Below are positions 58,559 to 64,000 of a stretch of DNA of 64,000 nt, in pieces. The translations under genes and the position numbers were made by a program. The notes under the pieces were generated by a model. It searched no databases, had not been told where the DNA came from, and worked only from the letters and a program-made list of their open reading frames with translations. Source of the stretch: Streptomyces venezuelae (lineage in GTDB: Bacteria > Actinomycetota > Actinomycetes > Streptomycetales > Streptomycetaceae); assembly GCF_008642275.1 (NCBI RefSeq), contig NZ_CP029189.1, positions 7,682,268 to 7,746,267 of the forward strand, read 5' to 3'. Each line of letters starts with the position of its first letter. The stretch's first letter is position 1.

Positions 58559-59659
58559 ATGCAGTTCGGGATCTTCACCGTCGGCGACGTCACGGCCGAC
58601 CCGACGACCGGACGCGTGCCCGGCGAGCACGAACGCATCAAGGCGATGCTCGCCATCGCGCAGAAGGCCGAAGAGGTCGGCCTCGACGTCTTCGCCACGG
58701 GCGAGCACCACAACCCGCCGTTCGTCCCCTCCTCGCCGACCACGATGCTCGGCTACCTCGCCGCACGCACCGAGCGCCTGATCCTGTCCACCTCGACGAC
58801 GCTGATCACCACCAACGCCCCGGTGAAGATCGCCGAGGACTTTGCGATGCTCCAGCACCTCGCCGACGGCCGTGTCGACCTCATGACGGGCCGTGGCAAC
58901 ACCGGCCCCGTCTACCCCTGGTTCGGCAAGGACATCCGCGACGGCATCGACCTCGCCATCGAGAACTACGCCTTGCTGCGCCGCCTGTGGGACGAGGACA
59001 CCGTCACCTGGAGCGGTAAATTCCGCACCCCGCTGCAGGCCTTCACCTCCACCCCCCGCCCCCTCGACAACACCCCGCCCTTCGTATGGCACGGCTCCAT
59101 ACGCTCCCCGGAGATCGCCGAACAGGCCGCCTACTACGGCGACGGCTTCTTCCACAACAACATCTTCTGGCCCCCCTCCCACACCGGACAGATGATCGAC
59201 CTCTACCGGCAGCGCTACGCCCACTACGGCCACGGCACCCCCGAACAGGCCATCGTCGGACTCGGCGGCCAGGTCTTCATACGCCCGAACTCCCAGGACG
59301 CGGTCCGCGAGTTCCGCCCCTACTTCGACAACGCACCCGTGTACGGCCACGGCCCCTCCCTGGAGGAGTTCACCTCCCAGACCCCGCTGACCGTCGGCTC
59401 ACCCCAGCAGGTCATCGAACGCACCCTGTCCTTCCGCGACTACGCCGGCGACTACCAGCGCCAGCTCTTCCTCGTCGACCACGCGGGCCTGCCCCTGAAG
59501 ACCGTCCTGGAACAGCTCGACCTGCTCGGCGAAGAGGTCGTACCCGTCCTGCGCAAGGAGTTCGCGAACCTGCGCCCGGCCGGAGTCCCGGACGCCCCGA
59601 CCCACCAGGCCCGCGTGGCGGCGGCCCGCCGCACCCCGCAGCAGGAGACGCAGGCATGA
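58559..59659 (+). CDS. LLM class flavin-dependent monooxygenase (CE1758-like)
   Basis: A 366-residue bacterial luciferase-fold oxygenase that uses reduced FMN. It begins QFGIFTVGDVTADPTTGR and contains VFATGEHHNPPFVPSSPTTML and the segment LMTGRGNTGPVYPWFG. The next gene, a FMN reductase, overlaps it by ATGA. This pair matches the CE1758/CE1759 duo of actinobacteria in which the reductase supplies FMNH2. Substrate unknown. ATG at 58559. Confidence 0.93.
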   Translation: MQFGIFTVGDVTADPTTGRVPGEHERIKAMLAIAQKAEEVGLDVFATGEHHNPPFVPSSPTTMLGYLAARTERLILSTSTTLITTNAPVKIAEDFAMLQHLADGRVDLMTGRGNTGPVYPWFGKDIRDGIDLAIENYALLRRLWDEDTVTWSGKFRTPLQAFTSTPRPLDNTPPFVWHGSIRSPEIAEQAAYYGDGFFHNNIFWPPSHTGQMIDLYRQRYAHYGHGTPEQAIVGLGGQVFIRPNSQDAVREFRPYFDNAPVYGHGPSLEEFTSQTPLTVGSPQQVIERTLSFRDYAGDYQRQLFLVDHAGLPLKTVLEQLDLLGEEVVPVLRKEFANLRPAGVPDAPTHQARVAAARRTPQQETQA

Positions 59660-60348
59660 AACTCGCCGTCGTATCGGCCGGACTGAGCTCACCCTCCTCC
59701 ACCCGCCTGCTCGCCGACCGCCTCACCGCCGCCACCCTGGACCACATGGACCACATGGAAGCCAGTCACGAGGTGACGGTGGTGGAACTGAGGGAACTGG
59801 CGACGGAGATCGCCCAGCACCTCGTCACCGGGTTCCCTCCCGCCCGACTGGCCGCCGCACTGGACACGGTGGCGGCCGCGGACGGCCTGATCGCCGTGAC
59901 ACCGGTCTTCGCCGCCTCCTACAGCGGCCTGTTCAAGTCGTTCTTCGACCTCATCGACAAGGACGCCCTCACCGGCACACCAGTCCTCGTCGGCGCGACG
60001 GGCGGCACCGCCCGGCACGGCCTGGTCACCGAACACGCCATGCGCCCGCTCTTCACCCACCTGCGCGCACCGGTCGTGCCCACCGCCGTGTACGCGGCCT
60101 CCGAGGACTGGGGCCGGGCGGGCCTGGCCCGCCGGATCACCCGCGCGGGCACGGAACTGGCCCGCGCCATGGGCTCCGTAACCCCCACCACCCGGCACGC
60201 CGACCCGCAGGACGTCGTCCCGGACCTCGACACCGCCGCCGCGATCGCACCCCGTTCCCCGACCGGGGCGATCACCTCGACGGATCCCGCGAACGGCCTC
60301 GGGACGACCTCGTTCGCACAACGGCTGGCCGCGCTGCAGGCCGGGTGA
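59656..60348 (+). CDS. FMN reductase (CE1759-like partner)
   Basis: A 230-residue flavodoxin-fold NAD(P)H:FMN reductase. It starts KLAVVSAGLSSPSSTRLLAD (flavin phosphate loop), with VTPVFAASYSGLFKSFFDLID and the loop GATGGTARHGLV. Its ATG overlaps the stop of the monooxygenase gene by four bases, so it is translationally coupled and most likely feeds reduced flavin to it. Confidence 0.92.
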   Translation: MKLAVVSAGLSSPSSTRLLADRLTAATLDHMDHMEASHEVTVVELRELATEIAQHLVTGFPPARLAAALDTVAAADGLIAVTPVFAASYSGLFKSFFDLIDKDALTGTPVLVGATGGTARHGLVTEHAMRPLFTHLRAPVVPTAVYAASEDWGRAGLARRITRAGTELARAMGSVTPTTRHADPQDVVPDLDTAAAIAPRSPTGAITSTDPANGLGTTSFAQRLAALQAG

Positions 60349-60945
60349 CCCCCACCCGACGGCCGCCCGACCGGGAGGACCGGCCGCGTCACCGACGGGA
60401 CCGCGCACGGGACGCCCGTCGAGGATGACCTCGGCCGGGTACGCCGATGGTCACCGGCCCACCCCCGGCCCGGCCCTCGTGCGGGCCCGGCGCGCGCCCC
60501 GGTCCCGGGTCTGCCCGCACCGGCCGATCCACCGGCCCGCCCCCTGCACGGTTCCCACCGGGTCGGCGGCCCGTACCCCGGCCCGGACCGCCCGAAGCCC
60601 TCGGGCGGCGAGCCCCGGACGACCCGACCCGGACCGCGGACCGCGGCGCCGGATTCCCGCCGTCCCGGGACCACCGTCCGCGACGGCGGCGGGAATCCAC
60701 GGGGAATCCACGGGGGAGCCGCGGGACGTCCGCCCCTCCGCCCCCTCCGCCCCGCCCCGCCGCCTCCGCCGGCCGTCCGCCCTGCCCCGCGTGGCGCGGC
60801 GGACGGCCGGGCGCGCGCACGGACCCGGCGGACGGCGCCCACCAACGGCACCCCCGAACACCCCCCCGCCCCCCGCCCGTGGCGGGGGCGGCAACATGCC
60901 GCGTTCGGCGTAATCGACGCTTCGACCCGACTTCCTCCCCACGCT
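60349..60945. other. Long intergenic region
   Basis: About 600 bases without a convincing gene. It includes the short tandem GGGGAATCCAC near 60690-60712 and the inverted-repeat-rich stretch CCGGCCGCG near 60380. All long frames are Arg/Pro-rich shadows. Confidence 0.45.
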
Positions 60946-62156
60946 GTGACAGTCGATCACGCTCCTGTCAGGAGGCCAGGTGCACAGGTCCCGTGGGCGC
61001 GTGGTTCCGCGCACCCCGCACGGGGGTCGGTCGGACGCACCCGCCCGGACGCGCCCCTGACGGCCGACACCGACGAAGGCTTCCGGCCCACCCCACCACC
61101 GCCGTGGATGCGATGGCTGCCGTTCCTGTGCGTGGCCCTCGTCCTCCTCCTGGAGCTCACCCTCCACAAGGAGTGGGCGGTGAGTTTCTTCCTCATCGCC
61201 CTGCCCGCCATCGCCGCGTACGCCTACGGCCCCGCCGTCGTCGCCGCGCTCACCGTCCTCGCCGTCCTCCTGGAAGGCACCCTCGCCGCGATCTTCCACC
61301 ACCTCGGCGAGAACCACCACGTCACCGCCGACATCGCCACCGTCCTCGTCGGCATCATCGCCACCGCGCTCGCCGCGCACCGCCGCAGCCAGGAACGCCA
61401 CCTCGTCCGCGCCGACTCCGTCACCGAGGCCCTGATGCGGGCCCTGCTGCGGCCGGTCCCGCACCAGGTCGGGAACGTGCTCGCAGCGAGCCTGTACCAG
61501 CCGAGCGAGGCCGGGACCATGGTGGGCGGCGACCTCTTCGACATCCGCGCCACCCGGACCGGGGAGCGCGCCATCATCGGCGACGTACGCGGCAAAGGCT
61601 CCCGGCGGTCCGTACCGTCGCGGCGATCCTCGGCAGCTTCCGCGAAGCCGCGTACGAGGCGCGGGACCTGCCGGCCGTCGCCGCCCGCCTGGAACGGGGC
61701 CTGGTCCGCGAGTCCGAGGAGATCCGCGACGACGAACTGTTCGCCACCGCCGTGCTCATCGAGTACGACAGCCGGGCGCACCGGGTGACGGTCACCAACC
61801 ACGGACACGTGGAACCCGTACTGATCTCCCGAGGCCGCGTCCGCACCCTCGAAGGCCCACCGGCGCTGCCGATCGGACTGAACGCCCTGACCACGGCGGA
61901 CGGACCGGTGGCGTGCACGCACCGCTTCACCCGCGGCGACGTGCTGCTGCTGGTCACCGACGGGCTGGTGGAGGCCCGCGACACCGACGGCGACTTCTAC
62001 CCGCTCGTGGAACGGCTCCGCCACCGCTTCGAAGGCCGCCCCGCACCCGGACCCGCCGACGTCGTCGACTTCCTCAACACCGACCTCCCCCGCCACACCC
62101 GCACCCTCCACGACGACGTCGCGATGCTCGCCATCGCCCCGCACCACCGGACCTGA
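60946..62156 (+). pseudogene. Membrane PP2C/SpoIIE-type phosphatase broken by a one-base deletion
   Basis: The first part (frame from 60946) has hydrophobic helices about residues 53-137, then LVRADSVTEALMRALLRPVP, VGGDLFDI (metal-binding GGD-x2-D) and GDVRGKG. At 61599/61600 the frame breaks: adding one C after GGCAAAGGC restores the expected G-L-P-A-V and the rest reads on in another frame (RTVAAILGSFREAAYEARDL, VTDGLVEARD) to the stop at 62156. All phosphatase motifs are present, so a sequencing error or a recent mutation is equally possible. RsbU-like role in anti-anti-sigma signalling is inferred. The start is uncertain. Confidence 0.82.
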
Positions 62157-62288
62157 CACCCCCACCCCCCCGCCCCGACCCGGCCCGGCCCCGGCCCGGC
62201 CCCGTGTCCGCGGCGCCCCGGCCAGCCGTGGGCGACCACCACGGGGCCGGGGTGCACGAGCCGGTCGGTGACTGCTTAGGCTCCGGCC

Positions 62289-62708
62289 ATGACTACCGAC
62301 CAGTGGTACGTCCTCGTCGAGGAGGACACCCGGACGACCCGTCACGCCGACGGCGTCGAACTCAAACTCCATCGCTGGACACTGGCCGCCCGCCACCTGG
62401 TCGACGGCACGCACGAACAGGCACTCGCCACGGCCGAGGAGGCCGCCCTGCACCACCTGCCGGCCCTCCTGGCCCGCCACACCAGACCGGGGGACACCCC
62501 CGCCCGCGAGGCCTTCCGAACCCCGGACGGCAGCTGGCTGGTCCGGCTGCGGCAGCGCCACCGCGAGTGCCACGTACGCGTCACCGTCGCCCGTCTCGTC
62601 CACACGCGCGAGGAGACCCTGGCCCCGCCGAAGACCCTCAAGGAGAAACTCCGCCAGGCCCTGGAGGGCCCCGAACCCGCCGTCACCCCCTGGACACCCA
62701 AGACCTAG
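62289..62708 (+). CDS. Hypothetical soluble protein
   Basis: A 139-residue protein. It begins with MTTDQWYVLVEEDTRTTRHA and has a central charged region with WLVRLRQRHRECHVRVTVARL and a C-terminal tail with PKTLKEKLRQALEG. No signal peptide or membrane span. ATG at 62289. No family recognised; codon bias and a strong terminator downstream support it. Confidence 0.75.
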   Translation: MTTDQWYVLVEEDTRTTRHADGVELKLHRWTLAARHLVDGTHEQALATAEEAALHHLPALLARHTRPGDTPAREAFRTPDGSWLVRLRQRHRECHVRVTVARLVHTREETLAPPKTLKEKLRQALEGPEPAVTPWTPKT

Positions 62709-62743
62709 GGCACAGGGCACGAGGACCGCCCACCGGCGGACAC

Positions 62744-62778
62744 CGCGAAGGCCCCGACAACGATCCGGGGCCTTCGCG
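62744..62778. terminator. Strong hairpin terminator
   Basis: CGCGAAGGCCCCG (62744-62756) and its exact complement (62766-62778) form a 13-bp stem with a 9-base loop between convergent genes. Confidence 0.85.
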
Positions 62779-62888
62779 TACTTCGCCGACCTCGACCGCC
62801 GGGCGTCACGCCCCCCGTCGCACGGGGAAGGGGAAGAACCACCCACCAGGACCAGGACCAGGACCGCGTCCGGGACCGTGTTCGCGTC

Positions 62889-63878
62889 CTACTTGAAGAG
62901 GCGGTCGCCGGGTGTGGCCATGCGGTGGGTGCCGCTGTGGCGGTTGACCCAGTCACGGATGAGGCTGACGGAGTTGGCGCACTGCCAGCTGTCGTCGTAC
63001 TCGCGTACTCCGGTGAAGGCCCCGTAGCCGGCGATGATGCCGTCGACCCGCCCGTCGCCCAGGAGTTTGTCGACGTACCACGGATCGTTGTAGGTGGTCG
63101 TCCACGACAGCGTCGCCGCGAGCCGCCCGCCGTCACGGTCCACCGCGCCCCGTTTCAGTTCCGCGCACGTGTAGTACGTGGCTTCGGTGCAGTTGCCGAA
63201 CCCCTTGGTGATGTCGCTGTCGCCGTAGTCCATCACCCGTCGGCCGGCCGGGAATCCGGAACCGGACCGGTCGAACGCATTCTGGGCCTGGTCACGGGTT
63301 CCGGTCGTCGTGATGCCCTCCAGCGCACCGAGCCTGCCCTCCAGGCTTTTCCAGCCCCGCCCGCCGACGTCCGGGGTGCTGCCGCCGTGGTACTCGTAGA
63401 ACCCGTAGAGCACCTGGATCCCGGCAGCTGTCAGCCGCTGCGCCTTGTCGCGGAGTCCGGCGACGCTGCACCCGCGGTTCTCCCGCTCTCCGCAGTAGTT
63501 CGGGTCCTTGATGTCCAGCCAGACCAGCGACAGCCGCCGGCCCGCGGCGGCGTGGGAGAGGATGCGGTCGATCATGCTGTCGAAGCTGGGGCCCAGACGG
63601 TTGTCGCCGGCCGAGGAGCAGTCGTGGTAGGCCCGCCATTCGTTGGGGTTCCACCAGGCGCAGACGTCTATCTCGATGCTGTTGGCGCCGTGCTTGAGGG
63701 CGGCGTCCACACCGTCGAGGGTGTCGACTCGGTGTGCGATGGCGTAGACCGGGTGGGGCTGGTCGGCAGCGGCGGCGGGGGCGGTGGCGAGAGTGGTGGT
63801 GCCGGTGATGGTGAGCAGGGCCGCGATCAGTGCCAGGAGTATGCGTGGGCCGGCACGGTGCTTGAGGTGGGTGGTCAA
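62889..63878 (-). CDS. Secreted phospholipase D of the sphingomyelinase D/GDPD-like family
   Basis: A 329-residue exported phosphodiesterase with a TIM-barrel-type core. After a signal peptide (about 1-38, ending AAAADQ) it reads VYAIAHRVDTLDGVDAALKH, with the first catalytic His at 49, metal ligands E69 and D71 in IEIDV, and the second His at 85 in YHDCSS. Near the C-terminus TLSWTTTYNDPWYVDKLL resembles the tail motif of spider and actinobacterial sphingomyelinases D. The TTG at 63878 has GGAG 7 bases upstream. Substrate class inferred. Confidence 0.85.
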   Translation of the reverse strand: MTTHLKHRAGPRILLALIAALLTITGTTTLATAPAAAADQPHPVYAIAHRVDTLDGVDAALKHGANSIEIDVCAWWNPNEWRAYHDCSSAGDNRLGPSFDSMIDRILSHAAAGRRLSLVWLDIKDPNYCGERENRGCSVAGLRDKAQRLTAAGIQVLYGFYEYHGGSTPDVGGRGWKSLEGRLGALEGITTTGTRDQAQNAFDRSGSGFPAGRRVMDYGDSDITKGFGNCTEATYYTCAELKRGAVDRDGGRLAATLSWTTTYNDPWYVDKLLGDGRVDGIIAGYGAFTGVREYDDSWQCANSVSLIRDWVNRHSGTHRMATPGDRLFK

Positions 63879-64000
63879 GGGGACACTCCGTCGTATCGGT
63901 TTTCCGAAGCGGACGATCGTTCTCGCCGACCGGATGCCGGCGGCGATTCATGCATGGTGCAGGAAACCCGGCAGGGTGTGATCCTGCTGATGGCGTGAAA

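Overview
The window is very GC-rich chromosomal DNA with strong third-position GC, GTG and TTG starts beside good Shine-Dalgarno sites, a chaplin, many secreted proteins and several families typical of Streptomyces. It reads as a segment of a Streptomyces (or close relative) chromosome, probably accessory or arm-like. Genes are mostly single or in pairs, there is no large biosynthetic cluster, no complete insertion sequence and no CRISPR array, and at least six genes are visibly broken.

Region by region. 0-11 kb: an alpha/beta hydrolase, a GNAT acetyltransferase, a VOC protein, a stand-alone zwf, a membrane protein, then a translationally coupled pair made of a flavoprotein and a 1004-residue quinoprotein oxidase of the LodA/GoxA family with a catalase-like domain fused at its N-terminus, followed by gdhA. 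11-18 kb: small unknown proteins, a DUF1772 membrane protein, a BCCT transporter, and a tyrosinase coupled to a DUF2182 membrane protein. 18-24 kb: an XRE-NACHT-HEAT protein, a chaplin, a darcynin/NmrA pair and a divergent LysR regulator. 24-29 kb: a sigma factor joined in one chain to a zinc-finger anti-sigma-like segment, a membrane span and a ricin-type lectin; a DUF4328 protein; a HEAT-repeat pseudogene; and a divergent MarR/DUF1398 pair around a palindrome.

29.7-36 kb: a 984-residue helical-repeat protein and an HSP90-family ATPase, directly abutting, with a 325-residue repeat-like protein upstream. 36-42 kb: secreted crystallin-like and ricin-type proteins, DUF1877, a divergent pair of an FGE-fold protein and a protein resembling an inactivated caspase-like domain, and an FMN reductase. 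42-50 kb: a membrane Ser/Thr kinase, an LAXTG sortase substrate, a secreted S33 peptidase, a quinone reductase pseudogene, a receiver-like protein and a secreted lytic transglycosylase. 50-64 kb: an MFS exporter, an NTF2-like secreted protein, a protein with S-x-x triplet repeats, a frameshifted lipoprotein, an isolated tRNA-Trp, a family 1 glycosyltransferase, secreted phospholipase D, a C-rich tract, a coupled luciferase-like monooxygenase/FMN reductase pair, a SpoIIE-type phosphatase broken by one missing base, and a secreted sphingomyelinase D-like enzyme.

Genes that appear to work together: the oxidase and its flavoprotein (cofactor maturation, with possible built-in peroxide removal); tyrosinase and DUF2182 (copper); NmrA and darcynin under LysR; HSP90 and its helical-repeat partner; the monooxygenase and FMN reductase. 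Perfect GC-rich hairpins separate many of the transcription units.
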